A stretch of DNA of 64,000 nt from Candidatus Eremiobacterota bacterium (GTDB lineage: Bacteria; Vulcanimicrobiota; CADAWZ01; Ess09-12), in assembly GCA_031082125.1 (NCBI GenBank), contig JAVHLM010000025.1:56711-120710 (forward strand), written 5' to 3'. The position numbers and the translations under genes are program-made. Below the pieces are notes generated by a model. That model searched no databases. It was not told the origin of the DNA and saw nothing but the letters and a program-made list of their open reading frames with translations. Positions 53,594-62,264 of the stretch are shown here, piece after piece. Every line of letters starts with the position of its first letter. Position 1 is the first letter of the stretch.

Positions 53594-54338
53594 CGAGGCT
53601 TTCGAGCTTTTCTTTGAACCGCTTCAGGATATCTTCGGTGGTCACCTCAAGAGGCGGCCCTTCTGGGAAGGGAGCCCTCACAAACTCGCCCTCGCTGCCT
53701 GCGCCTTCGGCGCCCTCAGGCGGGGAAGGCGCCTGAGGCGCTTCTCCCGGGGCACCGGGAGGCCTTTTTGACTCCCTCTTGAGATAGGGAACGGAAATCT
53801 CCTCATCTTCCTGATCCTTGGCAGCGGCCTGGACAGGGGGCCGCGGCTTCGGCACGTAGCGCTCACGCTTCTCAGCGGGCGCTTCCGGGGGCTTTTCCGC
53901 CTTATGGTCCCCTGCCTTTATTTTCTCGGCATCAAGGGTCTTCATCTCCCTGGTGCGCTCGCCTGCCGGCACTTTCCCGGCAGGCGCCGGCTTTTTCTTT
54001 TCTTCTTCGGCGAGTGGAGCCTTCTCGGCGGGAGGAAACTCTTCATCACTCTCAATGAGACCACGCGAGGCCTCCCTGGCAGGAACCTTCTTGGCATCCC
54101 TTCCCTGAAGGCTCATATCAAGAGAGAGCCGCATGCCCCTGATACCCAGCGCAATTTTTACCATCCCTATGGCAAAAAGCACCGCTGCAACCAGAAAAAA
54201 TATCGCATTGGTATCAGTCTTATTGTCATCGGATACGTAGAATGCCGAGATAAAGAGGATCAGCACGCTTATGCAGAAGAAATAAAAGCCCGCTGCAATC
54301 GATTTTTTCGCCCTGGCCTCGATCTCTTTACGGTTCAT
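53583..54338 (-). CDS. Membrane protein with long charged tail, 251 aa
   Basis: Not recognised. Two membrane helices (about 15-37 and 46-68) form a hairpin at the N-terminus. Residues 75-225 are Lys/Glu/Pro/Ala-rich and disordered, and a short amphipathic helix ends the protein (TTEDILKRFKEKLESLATQ). Both termini should be cytoplasmic. The ATG at 54338 was preferred over a TTG at 54356. Divergent from the second pilus operon, so it may belong to it. Confidence 0.65.
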   Translation of the reverse strand: MNRKEIEARAKKSIAAGFYFFCISVLILFISAFYVSDDNKTDTNAIFFLVAAVLFAIGMVKIALGIRGMRLSLDMSLQGRDAKKVPAREASRGLIESDEEFPPAEKAPLAEEEKKKPAPAGKVPAGERTREMKTLDAEKIKAGDHKAEKPPEAPAEKRERYVPKPRPPVQAAAKDQEDEEISVPYLKRESKRPPGAPGEAPQAPSPPEGAEGAGSEGEFVRAPFPEGPPLEVTTEDILKRFKEKLESLATQ

Positions 54339-54412
54339 CGCTCCCACCCTCTCCAAGCTCTCATTCTGCCCTATTCTCCACTTCTGCTCTTTTCCCTACA
54401 TTGACAGGCCAC

Positions 54413-54441
54413 TTGATTTTTTTCCCATTTACTGAGATAAT
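54413..54441 (+). promoter_or_regulatory. Promoter of the second pseudopilin operon
   Basis: TTGATT (54413-54418) and GATAAT (54436-54441) are 17 bases apart, 35 bases before the ATG at 54476. A perfect TTGACA (54401-54406) lies just upstream without a matching -10. Confidence 0.55.
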
Positions 54442-54475
54442 TCTTAATAGAACCTTCCCATGGGAGTTATACCTT

Positions 54476-54868
54476 ATGAAGAGAACGGGGGCGCCGGCGC
54501 GGGAGCGGGGGCTGTCGCTGGCAGAACTCATCATTGGTCTTTTTTTGTTTGCCATCGCAATAATCCCTATCTTCGGGATAATTCCCACCGCTTACATGTC
54601 CATCAAGAAGGCCGAGGACTATTCGGCAGCCTCCTGTTATGCCCAGTCAATCATCGAGCTTTACCGGATAACGAATCCCGATATTATGTACGATCAGCAG
54701 ATCGCCTTTGATAAGGTGCTCAATAATACGGAGTACCACGTGGTAACCGATCTTTACGGGCGTGATCCCCAGTTCCCCCACAAACTCATGGACGTGGTGG
54801 TGAATATCTACTGGAAAAAAATACCTGAGCGGGTCACGGTGTACTCAAGAATATTCTATAACAACTGA
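54476..54868 (+). CDS. Pseudopilin (PilV/GspI-like), 130 aa
   Basis: Short basic leader MKRTGAPARERG, then LSLAELIIGLFLFAIAIIPIFG with Glu at +5; cleavage after Gly12 is expected. The globular part contains YAQSIIELYRI and KLMDVVVNIYWKK, a typical minor-pilin sheet. The next gene begins 9 bases later. First gene of a three-gene set that parallels 6013-9390 in another order. Confidence 0.8.
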   Translation: MKRTGAPARERGLSLAELIIGLFLFAIAIIPIFGIIPTAYMSIKKAEDYSAASCYAQSIIELYRITNPDIMYDQQIAFDKVLNNTEYHVVTDLYGRDPQFPHKLMDVVVNIYWKKIPERVTVYSRIFYNN

Positions 54869-54876
54869 GGAAGGGC

Positions 54877-55548
54877 ATGCGTAGAGAGAGAAACGGGCAC
54901 ACCGTCATTGAAATGCTTGTAGTGCTTGTCATACTTATCCTTCTCTTCTGGAGTGTTTACCGCCTTCTGGCCCCCGGCCTGCGCGCCTGGGTCAAGAGCG
55001 ACAGTAAGGTGATGGTTCAGCAGAATGCACTCCTCGGCATGTACAGGCTCACCAATGAGCTTAAGGAGAGCAACATTTACACGGTGAGCCTCATGGATTA
55101 TAATGGCCATTCCCTTATCTGCTGCGCCTCCTCAAGGGACAGGGAGGGGAATCTCCATTCCCGGATTTTTCTCTACGGAGTCGGGTCTTCTTATGACACG
55201 GGTTCACCTGAATGGCAGAAATATATTATTTTTTACCTTGATGACAAATCCAGGATACGTCGGTATGAGACGCCGGTGAGCCCTCCCGCCACCACATTCA
55301 CCACATACCGTTCGTCGGACACCATGAGGATAGCAGTCGATCCCGCCTCGCTCATCAATCCTTCCGATACATTGAGCAACAAGGTGATAGCCAATAAGAT
55401 AAAAACACTTTCCATCCTTTACAATCCGTCGTCGGGCGACTGGAAAGGGGGCCTCGATATCTCAATCACTGCCTGGGACGACGAGCAGGATTTCGAGACA
55501 ACCCTTGAGACCACCATTGGAGTCCGCTATGATGAATGGTATCTCTGA
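54877..55548 (+). CDS. Pseudopilin (PilW/GspJ-like), 223 aa
   Basis: Leader MRRERNG, then HTVIEMLVVLVILILLFWSV with Glu at +5. His at +1 after the cleavage Gly replaces the usual Phe, but cleavage is still plausible. The C-terminal part, YNPSSGDWKGGLDISITAWD, resembles PilW-like sheets. It overlaps the next gene by 20 bases and is coupled to it. Confidence 0.8.
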   Translation: MRRERNGHTVIEMLVVLVILILLFWSVYRLLAPGLRAWVKSDSKVMVQQNALLGMYRLTNELKESNIYTVSLMDYNGHSLICCASSRDREGNLHSRIFLYGVGSSYDTGSPEWQKYIIFYLDDKSRIRRYETPVSPPATTFTTYRSSDTMRIAVDPASLINPSDTLSNKVIANKIKTLSILYNPSSGDWKGGLDISITAWDDEQDFETTLETTIGVRYDEWYL

Positions 55549-57475
55549 CCGAAGGCACAGGCAACACGGCGTCAATGTCATTGCCACCATATTGATGCTC
55601 ATTGCCTTCTTTATTGTCATCGGTTTTGCCATCTGCGCCATGAGCACCCTGAACCTTAACCTCGCCTCGCGGTCAGTCATGACGGTAAAAGCCAACCAGC
55701 TCGCAGAGGCCGCCGTCGCACAGGTCATTTACTACGTGGAGGGCAAGACAAATGAGATAGGGACCAACATGCGCATAGACAACCTCACCCTCCCGCCCCT
55801 TGTCCTCAGCACTTATTATGACGGGCACAGGATGGTTCTCGACGGGAGGGAGAATGAATACATGGGCGGCAACTGCGTGGTGGACGTGCACTTTGTTGAC
55901 CTTTCAAGCCCTTCTTACGGCAAGGACCGTTATTACTCCACGGACAATTCCTCGGGAAGCGTCGTCGTCACCGGATCCCAGGGCAATGTCCCCCCTTTCA
56001 CCATTGACACCATAGTCACCGTGAAGCTGGGGAACCTCACGAGGCATTACCAGGTATGGCTCAACAGGAAATGGGAATATGTCCTTTACACGGAAAATGT
56101 ACCCGTCCACCTGGTATCGAGCGTGCAAAGGGGCCACCCGGGGAACCTGCTGGGCTCGAGCAGGATCGAAGGAAACATTTATAGCCGCTTCAACCCTCTC
56201 ACTTCCGGCCCCCACCCTGCCTACATACTGGCCGATATGCAGGTGGATGAATCGGGAGCCACCATCACTACCTATGTGAATAATTTCATGCCGGGTAAAA
56301 CCTATCCTGCAGCGGTCACCGTGGGGAGCAGCCTGTGGACCCAGACAGATACAGGCATGGGAGTCCCCTCTGACCCGATACTCTTTGCGCAGTCAGCTGA
56401 CAATCTCTTTGACGGGAGTGCTGAACTTTCTTACCAGGCACCTTCGGTGAACCCCCATCCCGATGTCCATGTCTATCCCAACAATAACGCTGACAAGGTG
56501 AAGGCAAGCCGCTTCAATGTGCCGGTGACTTTCAAGTTTGATGACCTCATGCTCGCCGACGGCAGTGAAGCCACTCATTTCGTCAACGAGTCCACCTATC
56601 CTTCCGCCCTTGAGAAGGTTGATGACTATTACGGCCTTGAGCTCAATACGGCAGACGGCGTTTACCCCGAAACGATTGAAGGCACCTTTCCCCCGGGGGG
56701 AAGCGAACCCGCCGATCTCGTGGCGTTCCGCCAGCGCTACAACATGAGAAAAATCGACTACACCTCCAAGGTGAACGAGAAATATTTCCTCAAGGAGAGC
56801 CTTGACCTGACGAGCCCCGTCGTGCCGGGGCAGGACATGATGCAGTGGGATGACTCGGCGAAGTTTTACGTGGGCGATTCAGGATCGGGGAGCATACCGC
56901 TCCGTGACTGCTACCACGAGGCGGTGATATCGGAACTGGAAGAGACCGATACCCCGACGCTTGAGGGCGGCATTCCCATGACAAGGCGAACGCTGCGCTA
57001 CGAAGTGACCCATGAGGTCCACCATACCGACGGCGCCGAGATAAGTTTTGACAACTCAATGATCATGACCGATTCACACATCGAGATGAGCAGCACCAAT
57101 CTCAAGGGAGACAACTGCCTCCTCCAGTGCCGCGGCGACATCTTCCTCAATTCAGGCGCCGTCACCGCGGGAACTCTTGTCGGCACTGCCATGTACTGCA
57201 ACAGTATCTACTGCCGCTCAAGCGGCAGCTATAACGGGATAATGTTTGTGAAAAACCATATCGGCATCGGCAATATGGACACTTCCCACTATCTCACCCT
57301 CAGGGGGGGCATAGTCGTGAGGGGACCTGACGCGGGCTCCGGGAGCGCCTCATTGACCACGGGAAGTGAAGGCGTTATCTGCTACGGCTTTAACCTTGCC
57401 TACGACCCCGTGTTCCTGAGGTTTCTCAACAGGTTCGCCCCCCTGAGGATAGTCTCGTGGAGGCAGCTGGACTGA
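55529..57475 (+). CDS. PilX-like large pilus-associated protein, 648 aa
   Basis: N-terminus ends QHG followed by VNVIATILMLIAFFIVIGFA, a hydrophobic helix without Glu5, as in PilX/GspK. The mature part contains SRSVMTVKANQLAEAAVAQV just after the helix, usual for PilX, then a long exported domain rich in Ser, Asp, Tyr and Gly. The last 150 residues have the repeated short strands of a right-handed beta-solenoid (polymer-forming pattern, NLKGDNCLLQCRGDIFLNSG). Starts at 55529 or 55532, behind GGAG. It lies in the same kind of operon as 6013. Confidence 0.75.
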   Translation: MMNGISDRRHRQHGVNVIATILMLIAFFIVIGFAICAMSTLNLNLASRSVMTVKANQLAEAAVAQVIYYVEGKTNEIGTNMRIDNLTLPPLVLSTYYDGHRMVLDGRENEYMGGNCVVDVHFVDLSSPSYGKDRYYSTDNSSGSVVVTGSQGNVPPFTIDTIVTVKLGNLTRHYQVWLNRKWEYVLYTENVPVHLVSSVQRGHPGNLLGSSRIEGNIYSRFNPLTSGPHPAYILADMQVDESGATITTYVNNFMPGKTYPAAVTVGSSLWTQTDTGMGVPSDPILFAQSADNLFDGSAELSYQAPSVNPHPDVHVYPNNNADKVKASRFNVPVTFKFDDLMLADGSEATHFVNESTYPSALEKVDDYYGLELNTADGVYPETIEGTFPPGGSEPADLVAFRQRYNMRKIDYTSKVNEKYFLKESLDLTSPVVPGQDMMQWDDSAKFYVGDSGSGSIPLRDCYHEAVISELEETDTPTLEGGIPMTRRTLRYEVTHEVHHTDGAEISFDNSMIMTDSHIEMSSTNLKGDNCLLQCRGDIFLNSGAVTAGTLVGTAMYCNSIYCRSSGSYNGIMFVKNHIGIGNMDTSHYLTLRGGIVVRGPDAGSGSASLTTGSEGVICYGFNLAYDPVFLRFLNRFAPLRIVSWRQLD

Positions 57476-57487
57476 AGCCTCGCACCC

Positions 57488-59239
57488 TTAGTAAAGACAC
57501 GTCCTGTTCCTTCCCTCATGCTTGGCCCTGTAAAGTGCCTTGTCAGCCCTGGCGATAAGGTCTTCAGGCGTCTGGGCATCACGGGGATAGGAGGCTACTC
57601 CGATGCTTACCGTGACCCGTACATCGTCGGGGAGACCCAGGAAGGGGGAGCTTTCAATTACTTTTCTTATTCTCTCGGCGGCATTGTAAGCCGCATCACG
57701 CTCCGTCGAGGGGAGAGCGATGACCATCTCCTCGCCGCCGTATCTCGCCGCAATATCCTGGGCTTTCACGCCGCTTTTTATGAGAGCTGCCACGCCTCTC
57801 AGCACCGCGTCTCCCTGCTGATGGCCGAAAGTATCATTAAACTTCTTGAAATGATCGATATCAAAGAGCAGTAAAGAGCAGCCTTCAGTAAAAGATCTCG
57901 GTGCAGCGAGCTCCTCCTTGAGCCGCTCATGAAAGTAGCGGACCACGAAGAGTCCGGTAAGACCGTCGTGATTCGCAAGCTTGTAGGAAAGGGATTTTTC
58001 GAGAGATATGCCAAGAATGCGGCTCGTGAGGGAAATAATATTGATCTCCTGAGCCTTATAACCTTCACCTATGGTCTTCGAGCCGATGAGAATAAGTCCA
58101 AGAAGCTTGCCCCGCTCGTCAACGAGAGGATAAAGGAGCTCGAATTTCTCCAGGAGGCTTCTTTCATATTCCTTGGGAAAGAGCACCGGCCAGAGCTTAT
58201 CCTTTTTCGCGAGATGGAGCGGCATAGGAAAGCGGTTTCCCGCTATCCAGAGATTTATCCCCGCCGAAAAATCAATGAACCTCTTCTCTGAAGCCAGCCC
58301 TTCCCTGTGAAAAGAGCGAAGAAGGGCGAGCCTTCCCGTCTCCCTCTCAACGACGAATAGGGCAGCGGCGTCATAGGGTATCACTTCCCTCAGCTTGGTG
58401 AAAAAGACCTCGGTCAGCTCCTCGGGTCTCTGCAGCGTCGAGAGGGAGGCGGAGAGCTCCTGGAGAAGCATCATCTGCGGATTGGAAAGCTTCTCCAGCA
58501 GCGTGCCGTCATCACTGGCAATCATATGCTCCTTTACTCCCGGGTGCATTTTTGCCCCGGTGAGCCTTGTGCTGTATGAAGGGCACACCACGCAGAGAGC
58601 CCTGTCTTTGTCGCAGCAGGGCGTGATCTCGATGCTCCAGCAGTCGGTCTTTTTTGAAAAGGCGGCACAGCGCTTCCGCATATCAGGGCTGCACTGCTGC
58701 AGGGAAAAGCAGCGGGTCTCACCCCCGGGCTCACCTTTACCAGCGTCTTCCTCCCCCGCCCCTTCCGGCATGGCATCAGGGATCTTCGGTGAGCCCGGGC
58801 CAAGCTTTTTCCTCAGGTATGACCTCATGAAAAAAAACGAGAGGCCCGCCGTCGCAAAGACCGCAAGCCCCATCATGAAGAGAAGCCTCCCGGTGCGGAG
58901 AATCTTTTTCTGAGGCGGCTCGATGACATAGCTCCTCCCCGCGCTGAGAAAGAGCTCCTGCTCGGCCTTCCCTGCAAATAAAAAGCTGTCGTCGGCCCTC
59001 ACCACGAAAGTGTATCTTCCCGAGGGCAGGGAAAACTGCTGCCTGGTGGCACCAGTCTGTACAAGCTTCCCGGACTCTGAATAAATCAGCACTGAGCCCT
59101 GCCTTGGATTGGGGTTTACCACCACCTGCGCCGGCCTGTCACTCTCACCCTCGGCGGAAGAGAGGAAGCACAGGAACAAAGCGAGGAAAAGAGCCCCCTG
59201 CACCGCCATCCTGTGAGGCCGCAAGCCTCCTTCCGCCAT
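57488..59239 (-). CDS. Membrane diguanylate cyclase with PEGA-like, Cys-rich and GAF regions, 583 aa
   Basis: Signal peptide about 1-32; a PEGA-like beta domain (about 35-105, SGRYTFVVRADD); one membrane helix (about 118-138); a Cys-rich cytoplasmic part (about 175-225, ten Cys such as CFSLQQC and CCDKDRALCVVC), a possible metal or redox site; GAF (about 260-415); GGDEF (about 420-580) with GGEEM intact and the usual NHDGLTGL start. The RxxD inhibition site is not conserved (KAQD instead). It makes c-di-GMP, which the PilZ protein at 24255 could read. Third in line after 60453 and 59339 on the minus strand. Confidence 0.9.
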   Translation of the reverse strand: MAEGGLRPHRMAVQGALFLALFLCFLSSAEGESDRPAQVVVNPNPRQGSVLIYSESGKLVQTGATRQQFSLPSGRYTFVVRADDSFLFAGKAEQELFLSAGRSYVIEPPQKKILRTGRLLFMMGLAVFATAGLSFFFMRSYLRKKLGPGSPKIPDAMPEGAGEEDAGKGEPGGETRCFSLQQCSPDMRKRCAAFSKKTDCWSIEITPCCDKDRALCVVCPSYSTRLTGAKMHPGVKEHMIASDDGTLLEKLSNPQMMLLQELSASLSTLQRPEELTEVFFTKLREVIPYDAAALFVVERETGRLALLRSFHREGLASEKRFIDFSAGINLWIAGNRFPMPLHLAKKDKLWPVLFPKEYERSLLEKFELLYPLVDERGKLLGLILIGSKTIGEGYKAQEINIISLTSRILGISLEKSLSYKLANHDGLTGLFVVRYFHERLKEELAAPRSFTEGCSLLLFDIDHFKKFNDTFGHQQGDAVLRGVAALIKSGVKAQDIAARYGGEEMVIALPSTERDAAYNAAERIRKVIESSPFLGLPDDVRVTVSIGVASYPRDAQTPEDLIARADKALYRAKHEGRNRTCLY

Positions 59240-59338
59240 GCCGCACCGCCTGAAAAAAGAATGAGTATAGATTCATCAGCTGAGTCCATACTCCTTTCTC
59301 AAGGCTCTCACCCGGGGACGGGGATCGCTGCGAGATGG

Positions 59339-60301
59339 TCATACAAAAGTGTAAGCGCCTTCAAGGTCATTTCCCGCAGTGTCGGTGCCGTCGAAGGCAT
59401 AGTCATCACCATATTGATCGGCGGTATACTGCCCATTCTGGCTGTCCATATAGACGGCATGCTCATTGCTCCACACCACCATCTCGTCATAGGAGGTTCC
59501 CTCGATGGAGTCGGGATTCACGGGCATCATGCACTCCTCGAGGCCCAGGAACCTTGCGCAGTCGTCGGGCCATTCGCCGTTGTTGAGGCTTCTGCAGGCG
59601 CCTGCATAGGACTGGTACCCGTCATTCTGCTCCATCTGGGCGTTCTTGGCCATAACGGCATAACAGAGGACGGCCTGCTCCATATCTTCACCTTCCATCC
59701 CTTCAAAGTCCGCCATCTGCTCCGCTATCTTCATCTCCTTTGCCGAGATGCTCACCTCGGTGCCGTCTTTCATCACGACTTCCGTGCTGCCGTCGGGATT
59801 CTGGGTAACGCTCTGGAACACTTCATCGCCATAGGCATCCATAGCCGCCTTGATGGTGGCCACTGAGGCGCAGTTCCCCTTGCTGCCCTGGGAAAAGGCC
59901 GAGATCAGGTCCTCGCTGCCCTGGGTGGACTGCACGCCGCCGCCGCCCGGCCAGGTGTTCTGGCCCGATGTCATCCCGTTTAACCCTATTGTTCCTCCTG
60001 ATGCCATGGAAAGAAGATTGAGGAAGGGCATAAGGGCTGATACAGTGCCTGCACCCTGCTGAGGCGCCTGTGTCGGGGCCTCTGGAGCCGCAAGATTCCT
60101 GATGAGGGAGGAGAGAAATCCCGCGCCGCTCTCCTCGGGGCCACCGGGCAGGCCTGCCGGCTCAGCGGCTTCGGCAGAAAGGGAGAGCTCTTCCTCAGGC
60201 TCACCGGTATCGGGGGATTTCCCTGCCGCTGCCGCCTCAGGCTTATGAAATACCTGGCTCGTGAGCATGCTGTTTCTTATGGACAGGTCACCTGGTATCA
60301 T
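59339..60301 (-). CDS. Papain-fold cysteine peptidase-like protein, 320 aa
   Basis: No signal peptide. Residues 1-130 are low-complexity (Ala, Pro, Gly, Gln). The core has QGSKGNCASVATIKAA with Q138 and C144 spaced exactly as the oxyanion Gln and catalytic Cys of papain, and H281 in SNEHAVYM as the catalytic His candidate. An Asn or Asp after it completes the triad (N289 or a later Asp). Whether it cuts protein is unknown. The ATG at 60301 was chosen for AGGAGG 6 bases upstream; the ATG at 60361 overlaps a TATAAT. An 11-bp repeat array lies at 60376-60414, next to the promoter. Confidence 0.7.
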   Translation of the reverse strand: MIPGDLSIRNSMLTSQVFHKPEAAAAGKSPDTGEPEEELSLSAEAAEPAGLPGGPEESGAGFLSSLIRNLAAPEAPTQAPQQGAGTVSALMPFLNLLSMASGGTIGLNGMTSGQNTWPGGGGVQSTQGSEDLISAFSQGSKGNCASVATIKAAMDAYGDEVFQSVTQNPDGSTEVVMKDGTEVSISAKEMKIAEQMADFEGMEGEDMEQAVLCYAVMAKNAQMEQNDGYQSYAGACRSLNNGEWPDDCARFLGLEECMMPVNPDSIEGTSYDEMVVWSNEHAVYMDSQNGQYTADQYGDDYAFDGTDTAGNDLEGAYTFV

Positions 60302-60359
60302 TGCGGGCCTCCTCATATGGGGCCTTCCGCTCTCCACGGAGCCTGGGCCCTTTTTCTCC

Positions 60360-60414
60360 ATTATAGGGGAAGGCCCTTACAAGAGGCTTACAGGGGGATT
60401 ACAGAGCCCTTACA
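60360..60414 (-). promoter_or_regulatory. Four CTTACA-type repeats 11 bp apart next to a -10 box
   Basis: On the plus strand CTTACA (60376), CTTACA (60387), ATTACA (60398) and CTTACA (60409) are exactly 11 bases apart. On the minus strand, the gene's direction, TATAAT (60365-60360) lies 10 bases after the last unit, where a -35 would be. This is the architecture of activator-dependent OmpR/PhoB-type promoters. The repeats point opposite to those at 61344 relative to transcription. Confidence 0.7.
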
Positions 60415-60452
60415 GGTGTTGCCGGAATGTTGCATTTTGGGGAGGATTCAGC

Positions 60453-61268
60453 TTATTCCTCTTCAGAGTGGAAGACTTTCACGAGATCAATATCTTTTGA
60501 GTGCTTGAAGTCATCGGGGAGCACAAAGGCGTGGCCAAGTACCGAGTGGCCCGGCACCTTGGTGTCCAGCCCTGAGGCTTCAAGGCCGCGGAGCGTGAGC
60601 TCCGAGCAGTAGAACTCCTTGACGTCATCGGTCCTGAATTTCATGTCGTATTTCTTGCCTATCTGTTCTTCGAGGTACCTTATGGACCTGTCAACCTGCT
60701 TCTTCGAGGCGTACCGGGGCCTCAGCACGGCGATATCGGTCATCTTCTGGAAGAAGGTGCCGATGTCCTGGCGGTCCGGCTTGTCATAGGAGTCAATAAT
60801 CTGCCCTTCTCCCGCATAGGTGGCCGCATGGGAGAAGTCGTGGCCGTACGTCGAGTGAACCAGGAAGTAAAAAGTCCTGTGCATATCTGACTTGGTGAGT
60901 ATGATGTCGCCGGGCTGGAGATGGGCTTTCATCTCGTTTATCTGTGCTTCCGTGAAGGTCTTCTGGGTAAGCTTGCTGACCAGATTGGGGACGACGGCGG
61001 CAAGGGCGCAGCCTCCGAGGTAAGTGAGGGAGCATGCGGTGAAAAGGCCCTCCTGGAGGGCTGACATGAGCCTTCCCCGCTTCTTGAGGGGCGAGGGAAG
61101 CTCAAGGTTCGTGGGAAGCTCACGTACATTCGTTCCAGGCTTGTTATTCCCCGAGAGGTCAACAGAGTCGGCAGGATCCTTATGGAGAGCCTTTCCGTCA
61201 AGCGTGGAAGGGTCGGGCGGCTCAGGCCTTACCCAGTAGCGGGAGAACGCTCGCTGTACTGGATCCAT
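60453..61268 (-). CDS. YiiX-like permuted papain-fold (NlpC/P60 clan) hydrolase, 271 aa
   Basis: The C-terminal 160 residues match YiiX/permuted NlpC-P60: LQPGDIILTKS, then H147 in FSHAATYAGEGQIIDS, and C221 in EFYCSELTLRG, the reversed His-then-Cys order of the permuted fold. The N-terminal 105 residues are not recognised and have a hydrophobic Ala/Gly segment (about 80-97). No signal peptide. Such enzymes cut peptides, amides or lipids. The ATG at 61268 follows GAGAGGAG; its divergent neighbour is the response regulator gene, and the repeats at 61344 lie between. Confidence 0.75.
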   Translation of the reverse strand: MDPVQRAFSRYWVRPEPPDPSTLDGKALHKDPADSVDLSGNNKPGTNVRELPTNLELPSPLKKRGRLMSALQEGLFTACSLTYLGGCALAAVVPNLVSKLTQKTFTEAQINEMKAHLQPGDIILTKSDMHRTFYFLVHSTYGHDFSHAATYAGEGQIIDSYDKPDRQDIGTFFQKMTDIAVLRPRYASKKQVDRSIRYLEEQIGKKYDMKFRTDDVKEFYCSELTLRGLEASGLDTKVPGHSVLGHAFVLPDDFKHSKDIDLVKVFHSEEE

Positions 61269-61296
61269 GGGGAGGCTCCTCTCCTTGTCTCTTTCT

Positions 61297-61324
61297 ATTA
61301 TACATATTTTTCTCAGCCCCGCAA
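61297..61324 (-). promoter_or_regulatory. Promoter of the YiiX-like gene
   Basis: On the minus strand TATAAT (61302-61297) lies upstream of the ATG at 61268, with TTGCGG (61324-61319) as a weak -35 at 16 bases. The operator at 61344 begins about 40 bases further upstream, so control from there is possible but less direct. Confidence 0.45.
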
Positions 61325-61343
61325 GCCCTCTTTTCATCTTTTG

Positions 61344-61407
61344 TTAACAACTGGCTTACCGGAACCTTACAAAAGTGCAAAGAAAGTTTACAATTTTCTG
61401 CTATCAT
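61344..61407 (+). promoter_or_regulatory. Five-unit operator and -10 box upstream of the two-component system
   Basis: TTAACA (61344), CTTACC (61355), CTTACA (61366), a degenerate GCAAAG (61377) and TTTACA (61387) step by 11, 11, 11 and 10 bases. TATCAT (61402-61407) follows 9 bases after the last unit, with no -35. This is a PhoB/PhoP-like box and implies autoregulation by the response regulator encoded next. A 6-bp hairpin (61429-61452) lies in the leader. Confidence 0.75.
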
Positions 61408-61514
61408 ACTAGGGGCAGAATCATGACCGAAGGCTGCGGCGTTCCGGCCTTCTCCCTTAAATTCATGAAGGATAGGGGGTTTCGGTCTGAGAAAGGAAGT
61501 ATGCAAGAGCAGAT

Positions 61515-62264
61515 ATGACTAATCTCCTGGAGGCTGCAAGAATGAAGGAAACCACGCCGGAGGCGCCACGGAAAAAAAGAATCTACCTCGTGGAGGATGA
61601 AGAGGAAATCTGCGAGATCGTCATAAAATTCCTGGAAAGGGAAGGCTACGAGGTTGCAGCCTATTACCGCGGCGACACGGCAATGGAGGCATTGAGGGAG
61701 AATCCCCCGGACCTGGCGATCCTGGATATCATGCTCCCCGGGATGGACGGTATCGAGATCCTCAAAGAGATAAGAAAATCACTCCTCCTTCCCGTCATCT
61801 TCATCTCGGCGAAAAAGACCGAGGTAGACCGCATACTCGGCATCGAGCTCGGCGCCGATGACTATGTTCCCAAGCCTTTTTCCTTCAGGGAGCTCACGGC
61901 ACGGGTAAAGGCGCTCTTCAGGAGAATTGATTATGATACGGCAGGGCAGTCGCCCGTTGAAAAAAATATCCTGAAGACAAGGACTCTCACTCTTCACCTG
62001 GACAGCATGAAGCTGAGCTCGAAAACCGCAAGCGCCGACGTTACCTCCTCGGAGCTCTCGATACTGCGGACCCTCATGCAGAGGCCGGGGAGGGTTTATT
62101 CCAGGGATGAGCTCCACTCCCAGCTGGTCAACGGCGAGAGAACCATGGACACGAGGGCCATTGACATGCATATCAAGAACCTGAGGAGAAAAATCAGAAC
62201 GATCAACATTTCTCCCTGCTTTATTCAATCTATAAGGGGAGTGGGCTACAAATTTGAAGATTAA
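61515..62264 (+). CDS. OmpR/PhoB-family response regulator, 249 aa
   Basis: Receiver (about 20-135): IYLVEDEEEICE acidic pair, phospho-acceptor Asp in LAILDIMLPGMDG, ISAKK and PKPFSFRELTARV. Winged-helix DNA-binding domain (about 155-248) with VTSSELSILRTLM, VYSRDELHSQL, TRAIDMHIKNLRRKI and IRGVGYKFED. It has an N-terminal extension of about 20 residues. The direct repeats on both sides of this system fit a dimer or multimer binding 11-bp units. It overlaps the kinase gene by 11 bases. Confidence 0.93.
   Translation: MTNLLEAARMKETTPEAPRKKRIYLVEDEEEICEIVIKFLEREGYEVAAYYRGDTAMEALRENPPDLAILDIMLPGMDGIEILKEIRKSLLLPVIFISAKKTEVDRILGIELGADDYVPKPFSFRELTARVKALFRRIDYDTAGQSPVEKNILKTRTLTLHLDSMKLSSKTASADVTSSELSILRTLMQRPGRVYSRDELHSQLVNGERTMDTRAIDMHIKNLRRKIRTINISPCFIQSIRGVGYKFED

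Noticed and set aside
59213..59866. Plus-strand 217-codon frame
   Set aside because: It is antisense to the papain-like gene and has no ribosome site or recognisable domain.
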